A stretch of DNA of 64,000 nucleotides from NCBI GenBank assembly GCA_012516125.1, contig JAAYXB010000039.1, positions 1 through 64,000 of the forward strand, in the 5' to 3' direction. This document shows positions 20,534-29,027 of the stretch, one piece after another (positions within the stretch are counted from its first letter, which is position 1; the number at the start of each line of letters is the position of its first letter). A program made the position numbers and the translations under genes. The notes below the pieces were generated by a model. The model ran no database searches. It worked only from the letters and a program-made list of their open reading frames with translations, and was not told the origin of the DNA. The stretch is from Bacillota bacterium (lineage in GTDB: Bacteria > Bacillota > SHA-98 > UBA4971).

Positions 20534-20723
20534 CGCCGGGTCCTCCGAGCCGAGTCGTTTTCTCGTCCGCCTCGAGTGGGCCTTTTGCGTGGCGTTTCTG
20601 GTGCTCCTGACCCTTGCTATCTTCGGGCAGGCGGCTCTCCTCACAGAGCGGGGAAAGGAGCGCCTCAGCAGGGTTGATCGTCTCGAGGGGAGAGCGCTGC
20701 GGGTAGTCGGTAGCCTTCAATGA
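20523..20723 (+). CDS. Small single-pass membrane protein of unknown function
   Basis: MPDSAGSSEPSRFLVRLEWAFCVAFLVLLTLAIFGQAALLTERGKERLSRVDRLEGRAL...; overlaps the upstream stop region. Confidence 0.55.
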   Translation: MPDSAGSSEPSRFLVRLEWAFCVAFLVLLTLAIFGQAALLTERGKERLSRVDRLEGRALRVVGSLQ

Positions 20724-20767
20724 TTTACCCGGCAATTCCGTGTGGAAGAAGAGGAATCGCGGTATAG

Positions 20768-21523
20768 ATGTCGAATAAGGAAAAAGTTAGAACGAGGCGT
20801 CCCGTGATCGCTATCGACGGTCCGGCCGGCGCCGGCAAGAGCACTGTGGCTAAGGCCATCGCAAGCATATTTGGGCTGCGCTATGTCAGCACGGGCCACT
20901 TTTACCGGGCGGTGGCGCTGAAGGCTTTGCGCCTCGGGGTGGACCTCACATCAGAGGAGTCTCTCACGGCGCTCGCCAGATCCATCGACATCGCCATACG
21001 CCAGGATGCGCACGGCGATTCGCGCACGTTCCTTGACGGCGAGGACGTCACCGACAGCCTTGCCTCGCCCGAAGTTGATGCGTGCGTGTCAGAGGTGGCC
21101 CGAGTCCCCGGGGTGAGGCTCGCGCTTCTTGACCAGCAGAGGTTGCTTTCGCGCGAGGGTGGGGTCGTGATGGATGGGCGCGACATTGGCACGGTCGTGG
21201 CACCCGATGCCGACCTGAAGGTATTCCTTGTCGCCACGCTCGAGGAAAGGGTCCGGAGGCGCCTTGCCCAGGCTCGAGAGAGGGGATGCGAGGCCTGCCA
21301 TGGGGCAGTGGCCGCCGGGGTGGCCCACCGGGACCGGATCGACAGCGAGCGAGAGGTCGCGCCGCTACGGCCTGCTCCGGATGCGATCGTCATCGACACA
21401 ACCGGCAAGACCCCGGAGGAAACCATTGCCGAGGTTGCCCGGCTTGTTGCTTGCGCGACGGGCGATCGCGCACCTGCGCCTGTGTCGTCGCGCGCCGAGG
21501 GGGAACGAGCTTGTTCTACGTGA
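20768..21523 (+). CDS. cmk: Cytidylate kinase
   Basis: VIAIDGPAGAGKSTVAKAIASIFGLRYVSTGHFYRAVALKAL; VMDGRDIGTVVAPDADLKVFLVATLEERVRRR. Confidence 0.95.
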   Translation: MSNKEKVRTRRPVIAIDGPAGAGKSTVAKAIASIFGLRYVSTGHFYRAVALKALRLGVDLTSEESLTALARSIDIAIRQDAHGDSRTFLDGEDVTDSLASPEVDACVSEVARVPGVRLALLDQQRLLSREGGVVMDGRDIGTVVAPDADLKVFLVATLEERVRRRLAQARERGCEACHGAVAAGVAHRDRIDSEREVAPLRPAPDAIVIDTTGKTPEETIAEVARLVACATGDRAPAPVSSRAEGERACST

Positions 21524-22143
21524 TAGCGCGGGCGATCTTGCGGGTGGTTCTCAAGATCGCTTTCAAGATACAGGTTGAGGGTGAGAGCAATGTCCCTTCA
21601 GAAGGGCCTGTGATCCTGGTAGCAAACCACCTGAGCATGCTTGACCCGATAGTCCTTGGGTGCGCGATCCGAAGGCCGGTCAGGTTCATGGCGAAGCATG
21701 AACTGTTCTCGAATCGGCTGTTCGCCCGGGTTCTCACGAGTCTGGGGGCGTTCCCGGTGAGACGCGGGCAAGCTGACAGAGAAGCGTTCCACAAGGCGCT
21801 CGAGGTCCTTTTGAAAGGGCAGGTCCTTGGGATATTCCCCGAGGGCACTCGCAGCCTCACCGGCCGCCTCCAGGCGCCGTATTCGGGGGCGGTGGTCCTT
21901 GCCGAGAAGACCGGCGCGCCGATCGTGCCCGTAGGCATCGTTGGCACAGACAGGATCCTGCGAAAGGGTGCCGTGCTTCCGAGGCCCGGGAGTATCTTAG
22001 TAAGAGTGGGGAAGCCGATATACGCGTCGCGCTTCTCGCAAGGGCCGGCGCAAGAAGCAGGGAGAACGGCGGTCGACCTGAAGAGCGTCATGATGCAGCA
22101 TATAGCTGAGCTCATTGCAGGCGGCGCGCAGGCGACGAGATAA
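21511..22143 (+). CDS. plsC: 1-acyl-sn-glycerol-3-phosphate acyltransferase
   Basis: VANHLSMLDPIVL (HxxxxD), FPEGTRS. Confidence 0.92.
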   Translation: MFYVIARAILRVVLKIAFKIQVEGESNVPSEGPVILVANHLSMLDPIVLGCAIRRPVRFMAKHELFSNRLFARVLTSLGAFPVRRGQADREAFHKALEVLLKGQVLGIFPEGTRSLTGRLQAPYSGAVVLAEKTGAPIVPVGIVGTDRILRKGAVLPRPGSILVRVGKPIYASRFSQGPAQEAGRTAVDLKSVMMQHIAELIAGGAQATR

Positions 22144-22170
22144 TCTTCGTTCGGTGTTGGGAGATAATAA

Positions 22171-24522
22171 GTGGAACGGAACAATCGGTTTCATGTCACT
22201 TTGAGCGAGCGGACCGGGTTCTGCTACGGGGTCCGTCGCGCTGTAGGGATCGCGGAGGAAGCGGGCTCCAGGGGGCCGGCGTTCACGCTTGGGCCCCTGG
22301 TGCATAACCCGCAAGTTGTGGAAAGGCTGAGGGAGAAGGGCGTTACGCCCGTCGCGGGACTCGGTGAGATCAAAGAGGGAATCCTCGTAGTGCCGTCTCA
22401 CGGGCTGCCGCCTGATGTGCTGGAAGAGGCGAAAAGACGTGGACTGGACGTGGTCCATGCCACCTGTCCCAACGTCCGGCGCACTCAGAGGCTGGTCGCA
22501 GATCTGAAGCGTAGGGGTTATCAGGTGTTCATCGTTGGAGACGAGGGGCATTCCGAGGTCGTCGGGCTTGTCGGATGTGCCGGAGGCGATGCTCGGGTTG
22601 TGAGGTCGGCCGAGGACGTCCTCTCTGGCCTCGTGAGGCCCAGGGTCGGTGTCGTTTGCCAGACCACCCAGACGGTTGAAGCGTTTCGCCAGGTGCTTGC
22701 CGCCCTAGCTTTGCGGGCGAAGGAACTTGTGGCCTACAATACAATATGCAATGCAACGGGAGAGAGGCAACGGGCCGCGCGCGAGCTCGCACGGTCAGTA
22801 GATGCCATGATCGTGGTGGGCGGGCAGGCCAGCGCGAACACGCGGAGGCTCGCCGAGATCTGTGAGGCCGAAGGAGCGAAGGTGTACCGGGTCGAAACCG
22901 CATCCGATCTGGATTCTCTGGATCTTTCTGGCGTAAGGTCGGTGGGGATTGCGGCGGGGGCATCGACGCCGAATTGGGTTATCGAGGAGGTCATGGAGAG
23001 GATGAGCGTGCTGGGCGAAGACAGGATGGACGAAAGGGAGGAACCAATGGTCGCACAAGGGGACGAGAAAAGCCCGCTGGCAACTCGCGGCGACGGGGAA
23101 CCCTACGACCGGGAGCACGAGTGCTGCGGCGAGGGCGAGATAGCGCCGAGAGGCGAGAACGGGGCGGAGGCCGCTCCTTGCAATGCGACCGCTGCCCCTG
23201 GGGATGCGCGCCCGGAGGATGGGGCACGCGAAGAACCGGATGGGCCGCCGAATTCTGCGCAGGCGAAGCCGGGGTCGGAACCCGAGCTGGGGCCGGAGAC
23301 GTCCGAGTCAGCTGAGGCGGGCGGTGATGCCGGAGCGCAGGGTGAGGTGGTGCCTGGCGCGCCTTATGCAATGGCCCAGACGGAAGCCGAGGAGATGCGC
23401 GCTGGAGAGGAGATATCCGAGGGGGATATCGTCAAGGGCACGGTCGTTGCCGTGCATCCTGACGAGGTCCTTGTCAATATCGGTCTTAAGTCCGAAGGCG
23501 TCGTGCCAAGGTCCGAGATCTCCAGAAAGCCGGTGCAGTCATGCCTCGACGTTGTGCGAGAGGGGCAGGAGATAGAGGTCCTCGTGGAGAGGCTCGAGGA
23601 TAAGGAAGGCAGGCCGCGCCTTTCCAAGAGAAAGGCTGACACGGAGCGCGCCTGGGCGGCGGTCCAGAGGGCGCTCGATACCGGCGAGGTCATCGAGGGC
23701 GAGGTTACTGATGTCGTCAAGGGCGGTGTGGTGGTAGACGTGGGTCTGCGGGGCTTTGTCCCGGCCTCCCATGCGAGCCGCCGTCCGATGGCCGACCTCT
23801 CACCGCTTGTCGGCCAGACCCTGCGGATGAAGGTCCTCGAGGCTGATCGCGCCAAGAGGAACGTGGTGCTCTCGGCACGTCTCGTTCAGGAACAGGAGGC
23901 GGCCGAGGCGAAGGCCAGGGTGCTTGAGTCGCTCCAGGAGGGTGAGGTCGTCGACGGCGTCGTCAAACGCGTTGTGAACTTCGGCGCGTTCGTGGACATC
24001 GGCGAAGGTGTCGAGGGCCTGCTGCACGTGTCTGACATGGCCTGGACGAGGACTACCGATCCCCGCGAGGTGGTGAAGGAAGGCGACCACATCAGGGTGA
24101 AGGTGCTCTCGGTGGACAGAGAGCGGGAGAGGATTTCCCTCGGGCTCAAGCAAACCCTGCCGGATCCCTGGGAGGATGTAACGTCCCGTTACCCTGTCGG
24201 CAGCATCGCCACGGGTAAGGTCACGAAGCTGGCCGACTTCGGCGCCTTCGTGGAACTCGAGCCTGGGATCGAGGGGCTCATCCACATATCTCAACTCGCA
24301 GATAGAAGAGTGTCGCGCCCGGATGAAGTCGTGAAGCCCGGAGACGAGGTGTCCGTGAAGGTCATCAGTGTGAGACCTCGGGACCACCGCATCGGGCTGA
24401 GCCTGAAAGAAGCTCAGGCCGAAGGCGACAAACAGGCATTCAAGAAATACGCCGACAAGGAGGACGAAGCCGGGCCCACCCTCGGAGACGTGTTCGGGGA
24501 TATCCTGAAGAACTCTAAGTGA
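22171..24522 (+). CDS. ispH: 4-hydroxy-3-methylbut-2-enyl diphosphate reductase fused to four S1 RNA-binding domains
   Basis: N-term FCYGVRRAVGIAEEA...VPSHGLPPDVLEEAKRRGLDVVHATCPNV; C-term S1 repeats (EGDIVKGTVVAVHPDEVLVNIG, GEVIEGEVTDVVKGGVVVDVG, GEVVDGVVKRVVNFGAFVDIG, GSIATGKVTKLADFGAFVELE). Confidence 0.95.
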   Translation: MERNNRFHVTLSERTGFCYGVRRAVGIAEEAGSRGPAFTLGPLVHNPQVVERLREKGVTPVAGLGEIKEGILVVPSHGLPPDVLEEAKRRGLDVVHATCPNVRRTQRLVADLKRRGYQVFIVGDEGHSEVVGLVGCAGGDARVVRSAEDVLSGLVRPRVGVVCQTTQTVEAFRQVLAALALRAKELVAYNTICNATGERQRAARELARSVDAMIVVGGQASANTRRLAEICEAEGAKVYRVETASDLDSLDLSGVRSVGIAAGASTPNWVIEEVMERMSVLGEDRMDEREEPMVAQGDEKSPLATRGDGEPYDREHECCGEGEIAPRGENGAEAAPCNATAAPGDARPEDGAREEPDGPPNSAQAKPGSEPELGPETSESAEAGGDAGAQGEVVPGAPYAMAQTEAEEMRAGEEISEGDIVKGTVVAVHPDEVLVNIGLKSEGVVPRSEISRKPVQSCLDVVREGQEIEVLVERLEDKEGRPRLSKRKADTERAWAAVQRALDTGEVIEGEVTDVVKGGVVVDVGLRGFVPASHASRRPMADLSPLVGQTLRMKVLEADRAKRNVVLSARLVQEQEAAEAKARVLESLQEGEVVDGVVKRVVNFGAFVDIGEGVEGLLHVSDMAWTRTTDPREVVKEGDHIRVKVLSVDRERERISLGLKQTLPDPWEDVTSRYPVGSIATGKVTKLADFGAFVELEPGIEGLIHISQLADRRVSRPDEVVKPGDEVSVKVISVRPRDHRIGLSLKEAQAEGDKQAFKKYADKEDEAGPTLGDVFGDILKNSK

Positions 24523-24711
24523 GGGTGCGTTAGTTCTCGCCCCTCTTCCAGTAGTTGCCGGGTTGCCGGTGTTGCACTCGGGGACGGCGCCCCAAGCGGG
24601 GCGCCTTGACAAAATCCGGCCTGTCCGGCCAGTGGCCGGATTTTGACGCCCCTCGTGCAATCACCGGCAACCCCTCCCAAAAGTCGGGAGCATTTTTGCA
24701 CCCCCACTTAG
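24515..24711 (-). repeat. Dispersed palindromic element type A, copy A2 (inverted orientation)
   Basis: CTAAGTGAGGGTGCGTTAGTTCTCGCCCC...GCACCCCCACTTAG; reverse complement of A1/A3/A4. Confidence 0.95.
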
Positions 24712-24765
24712 GGAGGAGTAGACACATCTCGGGCTTTGGGCGAGGTGGCCCGTGATTGCGCGTAG

Positions 24766-24800
24766 GGCCGGCGGCTGGGTGGAGCCGCCGGCCTTCCTGT
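24766..24800 (+). terminator. Rho-independent terminator-like hairpin
   Basis: GGCCGGCGGCT-gggtgg-AGCCGCCGGCC followed by TTCCTGTT. Confidence 0.65.
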
Positions 24801-24909
24801 TGCGCATAAGCTCGGGCGTTTCAGGGTACCCTACCTTCCAGAGTGTGGCAGAATCGTCTTTCGCGCACGCGAGAAGGTTCCCCACCGGGAAGGGAGGCGA
24901 CAACAGAGC

Positions 24910-25653
24910 ATGACTGTAGGGCTTGTCATCCTGCTCGGTGTGAGCATTCTAGTTTTCCTCGGGGTCACCCACCGGGTGTTGGACAGGATGCACCTCACTG
25001 ACAGGCAGGCTCTTGTGGCGCTTGGTCTAATGCTCGTCGGGAGCTTCGTTGATGTGCCGATCTACCGTGGCATCCAGTCCGTGAGCGTCAACCTCGGGGG
25101 AGCTGTGGTACCCATCGTTCTCGCCATATACGTGCTGGCACGCGCGGACACTCGCCTCGAGACAGGGCGCGGGGTCCTCGCGGCCATCATAACGGGGATT
25201 GCCCTCTTCGCTCTCACAAGGCTCTTTACCTTCGAGGAGGGCCGCACCATCCTCGATCCCCTGTACGCCTTCGGCCTTGTGGCGGGAGTCGTCGCTTATC
25301 TCGCGGGAAGGTCCAGGCGGGCGGCGTTTGCCGGGGCCGTGCTGGGTGTGGTGCTCCTTGATGCGGTCCATCTCGTGGAGGTAACGGTCAGGCAGATGCC
25401 GGCCACGGTGCACCTGGGCGGGGCTGGGGTGTTCGACGCAGTGGTGATAGCGGCGGTGGTCGCGGTGGGCCTTGCCGAGGTATTCGGCGAGGCCATGGAG
25501 CGGATACAGGGCGGCCCGGTCTCCAATGTCGAGCGCGAGGTGAGAGTGGACTCGCCTGTGGCGGGGAAAGGTCGCGACACAGGCATGGGTCGGCGGGAGG
25601 GAGCGCCCATGCACGAGGGCAGCGCCGGGAGGGATGAGAATGACCAGGTCTGA
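24910..25653 (+). CDS. DUF1614-like multi-pass membrane protein
   Basis: Multiple TM segments, QALVALGLMLVGSFVDVPIYRG; immediately upstream of spoIIP. Confidence 0.5.
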   Translation: MTVGLVILLGVSILVFLGVTHRVLDRMHLTDRQALVALGLMLVGSFVDVPIYRGIQSVSVNLGGAVVPIVLAIYVLARADTRLETGRGVLAAIITGIALFALTRLFTFEEGRTILDPLYAFGLVAGVVAYLAGRSRRAAFAGAVLGVVLLDAVHLVEVTVRQMPATVHLGGAGVFDAVVIAAVVAVGLAEVFGEAMERIQGGPVSNVEREVRVDSPVAGKGRDTGMGRREGAPMHEGSAGRDENDQV

Positions 25654-26815
25654 CATGCGCCTGTCGGGCGTGGGAGCCGGGCGTCGGCATCAGGTTGCGG
25701 CACTGGCCCTTGCGACGCTGGTGGGCGTGACGGCGATGGCCGCCGCTATCTTTTCGCTCCCGGCCTTCGCCCACGAGGAGCGCAGCGAGGGGTATTACAC
25801 GGTGCTCGACGAGGACAGGCGCGAGATCTTCATGACCGCCATTATGGTCGCCCCCGGCGACATCTTTATCGCCGAAGACAACCACGCCTACGAGATCACC
25901 TACGTAGAAGGCGACAGGGCGCATGCCGTGTTGCTGGGCGTCATGGCGCCTGAGGAAGAGCCCCAAGGCGGAGGGCGCGGCGCGCTGGGGCGCGCGTTCT
26001 CGACCGCCGTCTCGGCGCTGCGGAGCGTATTCCTGGGACAGGGTGCGGCGGGCAGCGGCAGAACGATTGTGCTGTATAACACGCACAGCGACGAGTCGTA
26101 CGAGCCCACGAGCGGGACTCCGACCAAGGACTGGGGCGACGTGTACAGGGTCGCGGCCGCCTTCGAGAACGCCCTCAAGAAGCAAGGGTTCCACGTGGTG
26201 AGGTCCACAGCCAACCACAATCCCCACGACGGCGGGGCGTATGCGAGGTCCAGGCGAACCATGGCCCAGCTCATGAGGCAGAATCCCATAGCTGCGTTCG
26301 ACATTCACAGGGACGCGGTGCCGCCCCAGGCATACAGGGCGACGGTGGCAGGCGAGGACGTCACCAGGATCACCCTGGTGGTGGGCCAGCAGAACCAGAC
26401 CAGGGGCCAGAACATCCTGTTCGCAGAGCAGCTCAAGGCCGCCGCCGACCGCCGGGCGCCGGGCCTCATCAAGGGCATCTTGTGGGCTCAGGGCGACTAT
26501 AACCAGGACATGCTCGGCCGCTCGGTGCTGATGGAGGTCGGCGCGCACACCAACCGGCTCGACGAGGCCGAGCGCGCTGTGGATCTCTTCGCATCGTCCA
26601 TCGGGCCGGTGCTGGGCGCCGCAGCGCCCGGGGTCGGAGTGGTGAGGGGCGGTGTGGGGCGTGCGGTGGCCTGGATAGTCGGCCTCATCGTCGTCGCAGG
26701 GGGAGCGTACCTCGCCGCGAACTCGGACAACTGGCGGAAGATCCGATCGAGGCTTGCCGGGATCGGGGCGCGCGGGCTCCTCAATCTCCTGGGCCTGCGC
26801 CGCAGGAGAAAGTAG
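25634..26815 (+). CDS. spoIIP: Stage II sporulation protein P
   Basis: TIVLYNTHSDESYEPTSG...FDIHRDAVP...TLVVGQQNQ...GDYNQDMLGRSVLMEVGAHTN. Confidence 0.93.
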   Translation: MRMTRSDMRLSGVGAGRRHQVAALALATLVGVTAMAAAIFSLPAFAHEERSEGYYTVLDEDRREIFMTAIMVAPGDIFIAEDNHAYEITYVEGDRAHAVLLGVMAPEEEPQGGGRGALGRAFSTAVSALRSVFLGQGAAGSGRTIVLYNTHSDESYEPTSGTPTKDWGDVYRVAAAFENALKKQGFHVVRSTANHNPHDGGAYARSRRTMAQLMRQNPIAAFDIHRDAVPPQAYRATVAGEDVTRITLVVGQQNQTRGQNILFAEQLKAAADRRAPGLIKGILWAQGDYNQDMLGRSVLMEVGAHTNRLDEAERAVDLFASSIGPVLGAAAPGVGVVRGGVGRAVAWIVGLIVVAGGAYLAANSDNWRKIRSRLAGIGARGLLNLLGLRRRRK

Positions 26816-26824
26816 TGACCTTCG

Positions 26825-27736
26825 GTGGCTGAGGGACATTTCCTGCGAATCGCCGCGGCTGTCGCGGTCGGCACCTTTGCCCGCCTCATCATGCTGCGGT
26901 CCGATTACAGGCAGTATCCGAGCTATCCTCACGCATACGTGGTTCATCTGAGCCTGGGGTTCATAGCCGCGAGCCTCGGAGCACTCGCTGTCCCCGCGGT
27001 AGTTACTCGCAACTTCATGGCAGCGAGCATCCTGGCCCTCGCGGGCCAGCAGTTCCGCGAGGTGCGAGACATGGAGCGGAGGAGCCTCGAGAAGCTGGAG
27101 GACACGGAGCTCGTGCGCAGGGGCACGGCGTACATCGAGGGCATAGCCCGAGTGTTCGAAGCCAGGAACTACCTTGCCATGGCCGCAGCTCTCGCAACCA
27201 GCCTCGTGTCGTACGCGCTTCCCCTCCCTCAGGGAATGGCCGTCGTCGCGGGCATTGCGTGCGGGCTTTTCACCGCCGCTGTCATCAGCGGCGTCCTCGG
27301 GCGCAGGGTCGTCGGGGACATCGCCGTCGTGCGGAAAGGGCGCATCCGGTTTGACGGGCCGTTCCTTTCGGTGGACGGGATCGTGCTGGCGAACATCGGC
27401 CTCGCGGAAGCGCGGTCCATCATCGAGACGCAAGGGATTGGGGTGGTGGTGGAGCCGAAGGACGATAATGCCCGGGCGACCCTGGCGAACGTTGGCCAGA
27501 GACAGGCCATAGTGCATGACGTGGCGAGCATAATGGGTGCGAGAGTTGACGTGAGCGAGCGTGACTTCACGCCGCTTATGCGCCTCGATATCACCACCGG
27601 CAGGGCGGGCTTGGTCATAGTGCCCATTGAGAGAGATGTCGAGGCGCTCCTGGAGGTCGTGAGGAGGGTGCCTGTCATCGAGACATCAGTCCGCAAGCCT
27701 CTAGCCACGCGGGCGGGCCGCATCGCCGCGGACTGA
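26825..27736 (+). CDS. YIEGIA family sporulation membrane protein
   Basis: Contains the diagnostic YIEGIARVFEARNY motif; multi-TM N-terminus. Confidence 0.9.
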   Translation: MAEGHFLRIAAAVAVGTFARLIMLRSDYRQYPSYPHAYVVHLSLGFIAASLGALAVPAVVTRNFMAASILALAGQQFREVRDMERRSLEKLEDTELVRRGTAYIEGIARVFEARNYLAMAAALATSLVSYALPLPQGMAVVAGIACGLFTAAVISGVLGRRVVGDIAVVRKGRIRFDGPFLSVDGIVLANIGLAEARSIIETQGIGVVVEPKDDNARATLANVGQRQAIVHDVASIMGARVDVSERDFTPLMRLDITTGRAGLVIVPIERDVEALLEVVRRVPVIETSVRKPLATRAGRIAAD

Positions 27737-27804
27737 TTCGGTCGTTGCACATCGGCCCTGAGACACAGGAAGACATCAGAACGCACAAAGGCTGGGCTGG
27801 AAGC

Positions 27805-27996
27805 ATGGATGTAACGCTGGAACATGTAATCGCAGCGATCGTCACAACAAGGCGCGACAGGGCCGGAGGCGGGGCCCCGATATTCTTCGCCGATGATGAT
27901 GAGGATCTGCACAGGACGGCTGTCTACCTGGCCAAGATCCTGGATGGCGTGGCGCACGACCTTGGTGGCGGCACATTCATCGTGGTTAAGCACTAA
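27805..27996 (+). CDS. Capping complex subunit for YIEGIA
   Basis: Short protein MDVTLEHVIAAIVTTRRDRAGGGAPIFFADDDEDLHRTAVYLAKILDGVAHDLGGGTFIVVKH directly downstream of the YIEGIA gene. Confidence 0.78.
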   Translation: MDVTLEHVIAAIVTTRRDRAGGGAPIFFADDDEDLHRTAVYLAKILDGVAHDLGGGTFIVVKH

Positions 27997-28136
27997 GCTC
28001 GTTTTCCGCAGTAGAAACGTCTTCCCAGCTAAAGGGCGCAATGGTTGCATGCCGCAAAACAGTTGGAGGACCCCGGCAACTGGCCTTTTAGCAGGTCATT
28101 TCTCAATTTGGCCGCGCTCCTAATGCGGAAAGTGGG

Positions 28137-28335
28137 CTAAGTGAGGGTGCAGAAATGCTGCCGACTTTTGGGAGGGGTTGCCGGTGATTGCACGAGGGGT
28201 GTCAAAATCCGGCCACTGGCCAGACGGGCCGGATTTTGGCGAAGCGCGCCCCGCTTGGGGCGCCGTCCCCGAGTGCAACACCGGCAACCCGGCAACTACT
28301 GGAAGAGGGGCGAGAACTAACGCACCCTCACTTAG
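28137..28335 (+). repeat. Dispersed palindromic element type A, copy A3 (best preserved)
   Basis: CTAAGTGAGGGTGC ... GCACCCTCACTTAG: perfect 14-bp terminal inverted repeats, nested hairpins inside. Confidence 0.95.
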
Positions 28336-28392
28336 GAGCGTGGAGCGCGGCGTTCCACCACGGCCGGGCTGATGGACGGAGGGTGCCCCCGG

Positions 28393-28863
28393 ATGAAGGT
28401 GATCTACCACTGTTACGGAAGCTCACACTCATCGGTTGTAGCGGCAGCCATTCACCTCGGGTGGCTGCCTTCTGATAGGATACCCGAGCCTCGCGAGATC
28501 CTGGGGCTGCCGCACTACGATAAGACGAACCCGGACCAGATCGGCACCTGCTTCTTTATGGGCACCGACGAAGCCGGGAGGGAAGTGTATATCATCGGCA
28601 TGGGCACCGCCAAGGGTGTGGTAAAGCGGGCCGTGGAAAGCATCTTCCGGATTTGCGGGGTATCGCGGGATGAGTACGTGTTGGTGGATACCCTGCCGGA
28701 GGTCGGCCTCGTGACCAAGATCGGCGGCTTCCTCTCGAGAGCGGTGGGCCTCATCGGGGTGGGGCGGCCGCTCACCGTGTGGGGGATGAGACACTCCTAC
28801 CCGAAATTCGTGCAACTGGTGCGGGAAGTCAAGCGGCGTCTTGACGGCGGCGCGGCCGGGTGA
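28393..28863 (+). CDS. DUF3189 family protein
   Basis: MKVIYHCYGSSHSSVVAAAIHLGWLPSDRIPEPREILGLPHYDK. Confidence 0.8.
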   Translation: MKVIYHCYGSSHSSVVAAAIHLGWLPSDRIPEPREILGLPHYDKTNPDQIGTCFFMGTDEAGREVYIIGMGTAKGVVKRAVESIFRICGVSRDEYVLVDTLPEVGLVTKIGGFLSRAVGLIGVGRPLTVWGMRHSYPKFVQLVREVKRRLDGGAAG

Positions 28864-28906
28864 ACCCGGCCTTGCGCGGTCGCACAGCGGGCAGTCACAG
28901 CGGTCG

Positions 28907-28944
28907 GGAGCGGCCGGTCGCAGCAGCGGAGCGGCCGGTCGCAG
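28907..28944. repeat. Two 17-bp direct repeats (GGAGCGGCCGGTCGCAG) with 21-bp period abutting the -35 box
   Basis: Copies at 28907-28923 and 28928-28944; the second ends one base before TTGACA. Confidence 0.85.
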
Positions 28945-28973
28945 TTGACACTCAAAATGGGGTGTGGTACACT
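28945..28973 (+). promoter_or_regulatory. Sigma-A promoter for the PPIase gene
   Basis: TTGACA-N17-TACACT. Confidence 0.75.
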
Positions 28974-29027
28974 GATCCCGTCCTTTGATGCCCGCAGCGG
29001 GCCCAACCGAAAGGAGAGAAACCAGGG

